Below, piece by piece: positions 1 through 5,134 of a stretch of 5,134 nt of DNA. Positions within the stretch are counted from its first letter, which is position 1; the number at the start of each line of letters is the position of its first letter. The DNA is taken from the NCBI GenBank assembly GCA_020201305.1, contig JAIVHC010000200.1, positions 1-5,134 on the forward strand, given 5' to 3'. The notes beneath the pieces are model-generated. The model was not told the origin of the DNA. It saw only the letters and a program-made list of their open reading frames with translations, and made no database searches. This DNA comes from Geobacteraceae bacterium (GTDB lineage: Bacteria; Desulfobacterota; Desulfuromonadia; Desulfuromonadales; Desulfuromonadaceae). The translations under genes were made by a program, and so were the position numbers.

Positions 1-1151
1 GAACGCACCTGCTCCAGCGGCTTATACCCGGCCTGTACATGATCGGTAACCTGGAGAATATGGAAGCCGGAAGCACCCTCAACCACATCGCTGACTACAC
101 CCGTTTCCTGAGAGAAAGCCACCTCTTCAAACGCCGGATCAAAGGTATTGCGCTTGAAGAACCCGAGGTCACCACCTTCAGCAGCACTTTCGGCATCATC
201 TGATTTCTGCTTTGCCACCCTGGCAAAGTTGTCCGCATTAACTTCGTCCAGGATTTTTTTCGCCTGTGAACGCTTCTGTTCGCGCACTTCATCACTAGCG
301 TCATCTGGCACTTTAATAAAGATGTGTCGCGCCTGAACCTGCTCATCAACAGAAAATTGATCCAGATGGCGTTGATAGTAACGCTCCAGTTCTTCCGCCG
401 TGGGTTCTATCTCATCACTCATGTCTTCCGCAGAGACCTCCACGTATTCAAGTGCCACCTGTTCGGCTACGCGGTACTGCTCTTTGTTCTCAGCGTAGTA
501 CTTCTCTACATCTGCGGCATCAGTTTTAACTTCGTCACGATAATTGCGGGGGTCAAATGCCAGATAAGCAAGATTGATTTTTTCGTTGATGCGACGGAAC
601 TCTTCCACCACATCCGCATCAGAAACCTGAACCTTTCCCTGAATCCGGGCGCGGACACGGTTCACCAGCATCTGACGGCGCTGCATCTCTTCGAAATTCT
701 CAGGCGTTATGCGCTGATAGCTCAACACCTCAACATAACGCTCTCTATCGAAGCTACCATCAACCTGAAATGCCTCAACTGCGGCAATCGCGGAGACAAC
801 CTCATCCTTGTTCACCTTCATCCCCATCTCATCAGCCTTTTCGAGGAGAAGGGCCTGTTCGATAAGCATATCCATGGATTGGCGGGTGAGCTGAAGTTCC
901 TCTTCCATTTCAGGGCTGAATGCATCCCCGTAGAGATTGCGGTAAATATTGTAGATATTATTGTAAGTCATCCTGAATTCATCAAAGGATATCTTGGTAT
1001 CATTTACCCGCGCTGCAACCGTGAGTTGATCTTGCTGCTCCTGCCCTTTGCCCCATACCAGAAAAATGGTTCCAACAAAGGCGGCTATAATTACCCAGAA
1101 AACAAACTGCACAATGAAGGTTTTCTGTTTTTTGCGAATCAGGTCGAGCAT
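1..1151 (-). CDS. ppiD: PpiD-type membrane-anchored SurA_N/parvulin peptidyl-prolyl isomerase, N-terminal part (3' end outside window)
   Basis: Reading leftwards from the ATG at 1151-1149, the frame stays open to the window edge for 383 codons without a stop. The protein begins MLDLIRKKQK, a short basic cytoplasmic tail, then has one hydrophobic segment at about residues 12-34 ending in FLVWGKG. This is the usual PpiD layout: inner-membrane anchor with the rest in the periplasm. Residues about 40-170 match a SurA_N-type chaperone domain (ARVNDTKISFDEF, then MLIEQALLLEKADEMGMKV). Residues about 272-370 form a parvulin domain with ARHIFIKV, EGGDLGFF and GFHILQV. E. coli PpiD is 623 residues, so about 60% is present. 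Family role: folding factor for proteins leaving the Sec translocon. An AGGAG at 1166-1162 lies 10 bases from the chosen start. The gene is divergent from mreB. The exact subfamily (PpiD versus a generic SurA_N protein) is inferred from architecture. Confidence 0.9.
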   Translation of the reverse strand, partial: MLDLIRKKQKTFIVQFVFWVIIAAFVGTIFLVWGKGQEQQDQLTVAARVNDTKISFDEFRMTYNNIYNIYRNLYGDAFSPEMEEELQLTRQSMDMLIEQALLLEKADEMGMKVNKDEVVSAIAAVEAFQVDGSFDRERYVEVLSYQRITPENFEEMQRRQMLVNRVRARIQGKVQVSDADVVEEFRRINEKINLAYLAFDPRNYRDEVKTDAADVEKYYAENKEQYRVAEQVALEYVEVSAEDMSDEIEPTAEELERYYQRHLDQFSVDEQVQARHIFIKVPDDASDEVREQKRSQAKKILDEVNADNFARVAKQKSDDAESAAEGGDLGFFKRNTFDPAFEEVAFSQETGVVSDVVEGASGFHILQVTDHVQAGYKPLEQVR

Positions 1152-1161
1152 GTCAGCATTT

Positions 1162-1166
1162 CTCCT
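1162..1166 (-). promoter_or_regulatory. Shine-Dalgarno sequence of the ppiD-type gene
   Basis: On the minus strand the sequence reads AAGGAGA just before the gene. AGGAG ends at 1162, leaving 10 bases before the ATG at 1151. A nearer ATG at 1159-1157 lies in another frame and meets a stop after six codons, so this site supports the start at 1151. Confidence 0.75.
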
Positions 1167-1248
1167 TATTAATTTGTCGCGCACTATCAATTTTGGGGCC
1201 TAAAATCCAGCCTCGAATATTAGTTAAGCGCCAAGCGAATTGCAACAT

Positions 1249-1278
1249 ATTAAATATAAGAAGATTTCTTGACTTCAA
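1249..1278 (-). promoter_or_regulatory. Candidate sigma70-type promoter for the ppiD-type gene
   Basis: On the minus strand, TTGAAG (1278-1273) is followed after 18 bases by TTTAAT (1254-1249), which matches five of six bases of the -10 consensus. Transcription would start near 1242, giving a leader of about 90 bases. A second, weaker candidate lies closer to the gene: TTGCAA (1245-1240), 17 bases, TAATAT (1222-1217). Both were found by eye, so this is a proposal only. Confidence 0.4.
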
Positions 1279-1298
1279 CTGAATAAGTGAACGATTAT
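1269..1298 (+). promoter_or_regulatory. Candidate sigma70-type promoter for the mreBCD-mrdA operon
   Basis: TTGACT at 1269-1274 matches five of six bases of the -35 consensus. GATTAT at 1293-1298, after an 18-base spacer, matches four of six bases of the -10 consensus. Initiation near 1305 would give an mreB leader of about 165 bases that includes the hairpin at 1333-1374. Its -35 box overlaps the -35 box of the opposing candidate promoter by two bases. E. coli mreB is known to have several promoters, so others may exist here. Confidence 0.4.
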
Positions 1299-1332
1299 TT
1301 AGGTACACAATTCTTTTGAACTTGAGCGCTTT

Positions 1333-1374
1333 CGCCCTTTCTGCTACATTGAGCCACTTATGAAGAAAAGGGCG
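1333..1374 (+). promoter_or_regulatory. Inverted repeat / possible hairpin in the mreB leader
   Basis: CGCCCTTT at 1333-1340 pairs perfectly with AAAGGGCG at 1367-1374. Two further pairs are possible inward if one A is bulged. The loop is about 26 bases. No run of T follows the right arm, so it does not look like an intrinsic terminator. It lies downstream of the candidate mreB promoter and about 97 bases before the start codon, so it could be a leader-RNA structure or a protein-binding palindrome. It could also be chance. Confidence 0.35.
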
Positions 1375-1455
1375 CTTGCTTGTGCGTCCGGGCTCTGTTA
1401 TTTAAGTGGGCGCGAGGATTTCGAGCTACATTATCACATCACAACATCCTTACAT

Positions 1456-1462
1456 GGAAGAG
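1456..1462 (+). promoter_or_regulatory. Shine-Dalgarno sequence deciding the mreB start
   Basis: GGAAGAG lies 8 bases upstream of the ATG at 1471. The in-frame ATG at 1360 has no purine-rich sequence before it. This site therefore supports the short, family-typical start of MreB over a 37-residue extension. Confidence 0.65.
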
Positions 1463-1470
1463 ATTTGGAC

Positions 1471-2514
1471 ATGCTGAATATATTCAACGCCCTACTGGGA
1501 ATTTTTTCCAACGACCTTGCCATTGATCTGGGTACCGCCAATACACTGGTATACCTCAAAGGCAAGGGGATTGTAGTAAGCGAGCCTTCGGTAGTCGCAG
1601 TACAAAAAGACGTCAGTGGGGCAAAAAAGGTTCTGGCTGTTGGCATTGAGGCCAAAAAGATGCTTGGGCGCACTCCCGGAAGTATCGTAGCGATCCGGCC
1701 TATGAAGGACGGGGTAATCGCTGACTTTGACATCACCGAAGAGATGCTGCGGTATTTTATCCAAAAGGTACACAACCGCAAAGCTCTTGTTCGCCCCCGG
1801 ATCGTAATCTGTGTTCCATCCGGAATCACACAGGTGGAAAAACGCGCTGTCAAAGAATCTGCGGAGTCGGCAGGCGCGCGGGAGGTCTACCTCGTAGAAG
1901 AACCCATGGCTGCAGCCATCGGGGCGGGATTGCCCATTACCGAGGCGAGCGGCAACATGATTGTCGATATTGGCGGTGGCACTACCGAAGTGGCCATCAT
2001 ATCCCTAGCTGGCATCGTCTATGCCCAGAGTGTACGTATAGGTGGCGATAAGTTGGATGAAGCGATAACCCAGCATCTTAAGCGTCAGTACAACATGCTC
2101 ATTGGTGAACGTACTGCGGAACAGATTAAGATAGATATCGGCAGCGCCATGGAGGGTGAAGAAGAACTGTCTATGGATGTCAAAGGACGTGACATGGTCA
2201 CCGGCATTCCCCGCACCCTGAATATCGGCTCTGCTGAAATCCGCAATGCCATGTCAGAGACAGTCAACGCAATTGTCGAAGCGGTTCGTGTGGCTCTGGA
2301 ACGTACCCCGCCCGAGCTGGCAGCTGACATTGTCGACAGGGGAATTGTTCTTGCCGGCGGCGGTGCAATGCTGCGCAATCTGGATGAAATGCTGCGTAAA
2401 GAAACCGGCCTTCCCGTCGTTGTTGCCGAAGACCCCCTTTCCAGTGTGGTTCTGGGCTCGGGTAAGATCCTCGACGAACTGGAATTGTTGCGCCGTGTAG
2501 CCATTAGCAGCTAA
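1471..2514 (+). CDS. mreB: Rod shape-determining protein MreB (bacterial actin)
   Basis: The product is 347 residues, the same length as E. coli MreB. MreB is an ATP-binding actin homologue that forms membrane-attached filaments and guides the cell-wall elongation complex. The N-terminus MLNIFNALLGIF is amphipathic, as expected of a membrane-binding helix. The actin-fold motifs are all present: phosphate-1 loop AIDLGTANTLVY at residues 17-28, the VEEPMAA segment with acidic residues 143-144 near the catalytic position, phosphate-2 loop VDIGGGTTE at about 165-173, and adenosine motif LAGGGAM around 296-298. The sequence resembles deltaproteobacterial MreB closely. The frame is open back to an ATG at 1360, but those 37 residues are not MreB-like and the Shine-Dalgarno sequence favours 1471. 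It is the first gene of the mreBCD-mrdA operon and the only one in it with a clear Shine-Dalgarno sequence. Confidence 0.98.
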   Translation: MLNIFNALLGIFSNDLAIDLGTANTLVYLKGKGIVVSEPSVVAVQKDVSGAKKVLAVGIEAKKMLGRTPGSIVAIRPMKDGVIADFDITEEMLRYFIQKVHNRKALVRPRIVICVPSGITQVEKRAVKESAESAGAREVYLVEEPMAAAIGAGLPITEASGNMIVDIGGGTTEVAIISLAGIVYAQSVRIGGDKLDEAITQHLKRQYNMLIGERTAEQIKIDIGSAMEGEEELSMDVKGRDMVTGIPRTLNIGSAEIRNAMSETVNAIVEAVRVALERTPPELAADIVDRGIVLAGGGAMLRNLDEMLRKETGLPVVVAEDPLSSVVLGSGKILDELELLRRVAISS

Positions 2515-2592
2515 AGGGGTTTATCCGTATTGACCACTAACCAAAGCGTAAAGCAAAGCACCGCACTATTTTCCGGACCGGCTCTGATGTAA
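2515..2592 (+). other. mreB-mreC spacer with a possible 20-codon leader reading frame
   Basis: This 78-base gap is in the same frame as both mreB and mreC and is closed by TAA at both ends (2512-2514 and 2590-2592). Within it a TTG at 2530 could open a 20-residue peptide (MTTNQSVKQSTALFSGPALM if TTG is read as Met). A purine-rich AAAGGGG at 2513-2519 sits 10 bases before that TTG. The peptide's last codon is ATG and its stop TAA touches the mreC ATG. Whether it is translated is unknown; I see no family resemblance. The spacer has no terminator-like structure. Confidence 0.25.
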
Positions 2593-3411
2593 ATGCGTGA
2601 TTTTCTGGATCTGCAAAAACGTCTGTTTGTCTTAGTAATTCTCTTTTTATGTGCCCTGTTACTTTACAGCTACAATCTGCGCACCAAGCCGGACACCAAC
2701 CTGTTCGAACGTAGCATTCTCGTTCTGACGGAACCCTTAAGTCAGGGAGTTACCGCAACTACCCGGAGCGCGATTACCCTGTGGCAGGATTATCTCAGCC
2801 TGGTGGGAGTCAAGCAGGAAAATGACTCCTTGCGCCAGGAGCTCAAGCATCTGGAGCGCATACAAATCCACAACAACGAATTGGCTGCGGAAAACGCCCG
2901 CCTAAAGGGACTCTTGCAATTTCGTGAAAGCGTGGAAGAACAGGCAATCCCTGCGCAAGTTATCTCAGCCGATGCCATGAACTGGTTCCGCACCATCACT
3001 ATCAACAAAGGAACCGCTTCCGGCATCAGTGAAAATATGCCGGTGATGGCGGCATCCGGAGTTGTGGGAAGAACCATCAAATGTGCTGCTAACAGTTCGA
3101 GGGTGTTGCTGATTACCGACGCTTCCTCTGCGGTGTCAGCACTGATACAGAATTCTCGTACCCGTACCGTGGCACGTGGCACAGGCTCAGGTATTTCGTG
3201 TGAATATGCTGCACGCCTGGATGAAACCGGCGTCGGTGACCATCTCGTCACCTCTGGTACGGGCGGTGTATTCCCTAAGGGGGTTCCAATCGGTATTATC
3301 ACCATGGTTCAGACTCCTGAATACGGCTTATTTCAGACCATCAAGGCAAAACCAGCAGTGGACTTTTCCCGTCTGGAGGAAGTCCTGGTAATTGTAAAGC
3401 ATCAACAATGA
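2593..3411 (+). CDS. mreC: Rod shape-determining protein MreC
   Basis: This 272-residue membrane protein of the elongasome binds PBP2 and links the periplasmic synthesis machinery to MreB and MreD. The start MRDFLDLQKR gives the short cytoplasmic tail typical of the family. A single membrane segment lies at about residues 11-27. A charged, heptad-like stretch at about 72-108 (KQENDSLRQELKHLERI, then ELAAENARLKGLL) is the expected coiled coil that drives dimer formation. The remainder is the two-barrel MreC domain, with NKGTASGISENMPV (138-151), GVVGRT, SSRVLLITDASSAV (168-181) and the signature GDHLVTSGTGGVFPKGVPIG (215-234). The length fits deltaproteobacterial MreC; the E. coli protein is longer, at 367. 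No Shine-Dalgarno sequence is evident, and the ATG directly follows an in-frame TAA. The stop overlaps the mreD start by 4 bases. Confidence 0.97.
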   Translation: MRDFLDLQKRLFVLVILFLCALLLYSYNLRTKPDTNLFERSILVLTEPLSQGVTATTRSAITLWQDYLSLVGVKQENDSLRQELKHLERIQIHNNELAAENARLKGLLQFRESVEEQAIPAQVISADAMNWFRTITINKGTASGISENMPVMAASGVVGRTIKCAANSSRVLLITDASSAVSALIQNSRTRTVARGTGSGISCEYAARLDETGVGDHLVTSGTGGVFPKGVPIGIITMVQTPEYGLFQTIKAKPAVDFSRLEEVLVIVKHQQ

Positions 3412-3926
3412 AACTTTTTCTTCTTTTCTTTCCCCTCAGCACTCTACTTTTAGTGATCCAGACCACGCTCTGGACCATGTTTCTACCTCAAGTTCCATGC
3501 CCAAACACAACATTGCTGATCACTCTGTACCTCGGTTTTCAGGCCCCGCTTCTGGGTGGAGGGCTCTGTGCCCTGGCGCTGGGTTTTCTACTCGATGTTT
3601 TCAGTGGGGTGACCTTTGGCTTTCACGGAATGATCCTCCTCGCTATTTTTATCTTTACCGCAGGATTCGGGCGTCAGCTTAATGGGGACAACCCCCTGAC
3701 TCTCCCCCTGGCTACTATCATAGGCAGCGCGGCTTTTGCTTTTATTTCGGTTCTGATTCTCCTGCTATTTTCGGATCGCGACCAGGTCTGGCTACAGATT
3801 CTCAGCAGCATTCCACTGCAGATCGGGGTTAATCTGGCAGCTGTAATTGTATTACGCCCCCTGTTTACATATCTGGGTAGACTCGGGGAGGTACACCCCG
3901 CCAGTCCGTTCAGAAAGAATCCTTAA
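3408..3926 (+). CDS. mreD: Rod shape-determining protein MreD
   Basis: This is a 172-residue, almost wholly hydrophobic integral membrane protein; E. coli MreD is of similar size (162). MreD is the third core Mre component and works with MreC to regulate PBP2-RodA activity. Hydrophobic segments are visible at about residues 2-22, 34-62, 73-88, 98-121 and 131-154, consistent with five or six membrane spans. The family-typical GFLLDVFSGVTFGFHGM lies at residues 59-75. The C-terminal tail after about 155 is polar and basic. The ATG lies inside the end of mreC (ATGA overlap at 3408-3411). No good Shine-Dalgarno sequence is at proper distance; GGAGGAAG at 3375-3382 is about 25 bases away. Translation is therefore probably coupled to mreC. 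Sequence conservation in this family is low, so position in the operon adds weight to the call. Confidence 0.95.
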   Translation: MKLFLLFFPLSTLLLVIQTTLWTMFLPQVPCPNTTLLITLYLGFQAPLLGGGLCALALGFLLDVFSGVTFGFHGMILLAIFIFTAGFGRQLNGDNPLTLPLATIIGSAAFAFISVLILLLFSDRDQVWLQILSSIPLQIGVNLAAVIVLRPLFTYLGRLGEVHPASPFRKNP

Positions 3927-3928
3927 CC

Positions 3929-5134
3929 ATGCCACTTCATTCCCCCATGCCCGACGACGAAGGGAGAAAACGCGCATTTGAATGGTTGTTATTCGCGGTT
4001 GCTCTGTTCTTTCTCCTTATTGCCGCACGTTTGTGGTATCTGCAGGTTATCAAAGCCGAACACTTTGATAATATGGCACAGAGAAATCGCACCCGCTATC
4101 TCCCTATAGCCGCTCCGCGTGGCACTATCTATGACCGCCACGGGGAAATCCTGGTAGGAAATCGTCCTTCATTTACCGTATCTGCCCTGCGTCAGGATGT
4201 AACCGATAAAGAATTGCTCCTTGAGCGCATTGCCGAAGTACTCGAATGTCCAGTGGATGAAATTCAGGAGAACTGGGAAAAATACGCATACTTCCCGCGC
4301 TACCTGCCCATCCCCCTCAAGAGCGGAATTTCACGCACCCAGGTGGAAAAACTCAGCGAAAATTCCATCTACCTGCAGGGGATGATTATCGAGACCAAAC
4401 CGGTGCGCAGTTATCCGTGTGAAAAAGCCGGGGCGCATATATTCGGCCATGTGGGGCTAATCAGCGCTGAAGAGTTGGAACAGCAACATCCAGAAGCCAA
4501 TTATCGTGCCGGCAACCTGGTGGGAAAAGGCGGATTGGAAAAACATCTCAACACTACCCTGCGTGGGATTGACGGTCAACTCCTGGTAGAAGTGGATGTA
4601 AGAGGCAAGCTTTTGCGCCAGCGTGTGAAGATCCCACCTGTTCCAGGGAAGAACCTCACCCTCACCCTGGATAAAGATCTGCAGATCCGAGCACAGAAAG
4701 AGATGGAGGGGATGGCCGGGGCTGCAGTGGTGTTTGATGTAAACAATGGCGAAATTCTCGCCATGGTAAGCAGTCCGTCATACAACCCGGATATTTTTAC
4801 CAACGGTATCAGTACTAAGAACTGGCTCGAACTCCTCAACCATCCCCGCAATCCTTTGCAAAACCGCGCCATCAGCGGACAATATCCTCCCGGTTCTACG
4901 TTCAAGCCGGTTACCGCTCTGTTGGCAGCAGCGCATCCCGAAATAAGCAAAGTAGACGAACTTATAGACTGTGAAGGGAAAACCAAAATTGGCAAGCGTG
5001 ACTTTCGCTGCTGGAAGCGCACCGGACATGGGCCCACCAATTTTAAAAAAGCGATGCGCGAAAGCTGTGACGTATGGTTCTATCATATGTCTATGCGCCT
5101 GGGAATTGACCGCATAGCAGACATGGCCCGAGAC
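3929..5134 (+). CDS. mrdA: Penicillin-binding protein 2 (elongasome D,D-transpeptidase), N-terminal 402 residues
   Basis: The frame is open for 402 codons to the right edge; E. coli PBP2 has 633 residues, so about 63% is present. PBP2 is the class B transpeptidase that cross-links peptidoglycan during elongation and is the target of mecillinam. A short tail is followed by one membrane anchor at about residues 18-37 (WLLFAVALFFLLIAARLW). The pedestal domain starts with the class B motif RGTIYDRHGEIL at 64-75. GNLVGKGGLEKHLN marks the pedestal-to-transpeptidase linker. The catalytic motif is PPGSTFKP, with nucleophile Ser323 and Lys326. The second motif is SCD at 379-381, the S-x-D form usual for PBP2; the KTG motif lies beyond the window. 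The start is 2 bases after the mreD stop; a purine-rich AGAAAGAA at 3912-3919 is only a weak Shine-Dalgarno sequence. Another in-frame ATG at 3947 is possible but has a pyrimidine-rich upstream sequence. Confidence 0.97.
   Translation, partial: MPLHSPMPDDEGRKRAFEWLLFAVALFFLLIAARLWYLQVIKAEHFDNMAQRNRTRYLPIAAPRGTIYDRHGEILVGNRPSFTVSALRQDVTDKELLLERIAEVLECPVDEIQENWEKYAYFPRYLPIPLKSGISRTQVEKLSENSIYLQGMIIETKPVRSYPCEKAGAHIFGHVGLISAEELEQQHPEANYRAGNLVGKGGLEKHLNTTLRGIDGQLLVEVDVRGKLLRQRVKIPPVPGKNLTLTLDKDLQIRAQKEMEGMAGAAVVFDVNNGEILAMVSSPSYNPDIFTNGISTKNWLELLNHPRNPLQNRAISGQYPPGSTFKPVTALLAAAHPEISKVDELIDCEGKTKIGKRDFRCWKRTGHGPTNFKKAMRESCDVWFYHMSMRLGIDRIADMARD

Larger units (their letters stand above)
1152..1470. 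other. Divergent intergenic region between the ppiD-type gene and mreB
   Basis: This 319-base stretch separates two genes pointing away from each other and so should hold promoters for both. Its left-central part (about 1240-1320) is clearly AT-rich and contains the best promoter candidates. The right part (about 1325-1470) is more GC-rich, contains a hairpin, and probably forms the untranslated leader of mreB. The mreB frame is open upstream from 1303 to the start codon, but these codons show nothing I recognise as MreB. A weak extended -10-like TGTTATTTA at 1396-1404 could be a second mreB promoter. No RNA gene, riboswitch or terminator with a T-tract was seen. Confidence 0.7.

Noticed and set aside
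324..1172. 282-codon open frame on the plus strand opposite the ppiD-type gene
   Set aside because: It is codon-aligned with the real gene on the other strand, so it stays open merely because that gene avoids TTA, CTA and TCA codons. It has no ribosome site and no recognisable domain, while the opposite strand encodes a clear SurA_N/parvulin protein.
1226..1237. Short direct repeat AAGCG-CC-AAGCG
   Set aside because: Five-base repeats are expected by chance and match no site I recognise.
1343..1432. Repeated GCTACATT at 1343-1350 and 1425-1432 as a possible operator pair
   Set aside because: Two 8-base copies about 80 bases apart are weak evidence, without symmetry or a third copy.
1360..1470. 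37-residue N-terminal extension of MreB from the ATG at 1360
   Set aside because: The extension has no MreB similarity, its ATG lacks a Shine-Dalgarno sequence and falls within the loop side of a hairpin. The start at 1471 gives the family length and N-terminal helix and has GGAAGAG in place.
1454..1477. Seven-codon upstream frame (MEEIWTC) overlapping the mreB start
   Set aside because: It has no ribosome site of its own, and such short frames are common by chance.
2790..3305. 171-codon open frame on the minus strand opposite mreC
   Set aside because: It is wholly inside mreC, whose coding sequence is well supported, and its translation looks like non-coding reading.
4576..5086. Open frames of 154 and 102 codons on the minus strand opposite mrdA
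   Set aside because: They lie inside a well-supported PBP2 gene, lack ribosome sites and show no protein-family features.

Overview
The window holds a bacterial cell-elongation (rod-shape) locus with a divergently transcribed periplasmic folding factor beside it. No mobile element, CRISPR array, rRNA or tRNA was seen. MreB, MreC and MreD look most like those of the former Deltaproteobacteria (Desulfuromonadia/Desulfobacterota): a 347-residue MreB starting MLNIF, a short MreC of 272 residues, a 172-residue MreD, and a PpiD-type protein next to mreB. This placement rests on remembered sequence resemblance, not on a search, and is only moderately secure. The organism is Gram-negative in type and the base composition looks moderate.

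Layout. Bases 1-1151 (minus strand) encode the N-terminal 383 residues of a membrane-anchored SurA_N/parvulin protein of the PpiD type; its 3' end lies outside the window. Bases 1152-1470 are a 319-base divergent intergenic region. It holds an AT-rich core with candidate back-to-back sigma70-type promoters whose -35 boxes overlap, and a hairpin in the probable mreB leader. On the plus strand follow mreB (1471-2514), mreC (2593-3411), mreD (3408-3926) and the first 402 codons of mrdA, encoding PBP2 (3929 to the right edge). The order mreB-mreC-mreD-mrdA is classical, and rodA would be expected next, outside the window.

How the genes work together. MreB filaments on the inner face of the membrane, together with the membrane proteins MreC and MreD, organise the elongasome. 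In this complex the transpeptidase PBP2 cross-links glycan strands, normally made by its partner RodA. The divergent PpiD-type protein is a periplasm-facing chaperone/isomerase that would help newly exported proteins fold. Its link to the operon is positional only.

The genes look tightly coupled. mreC and mreD overlap by 4 bases and mrdA starts 2 bases after mreD. Only mreB and the divergent gene have clear Shine-Dalgarno sequences. The mreB-mreC gap holds a small in-frame reading frame ending in ATG-TAA directly against the mreC ATG. I found no previously undescribed system; the points worth a second look are local ones (shared promoter core, translational coupling, a probable zinc-ligand set in PBP2, apparently intact parvulin catalytic residues).
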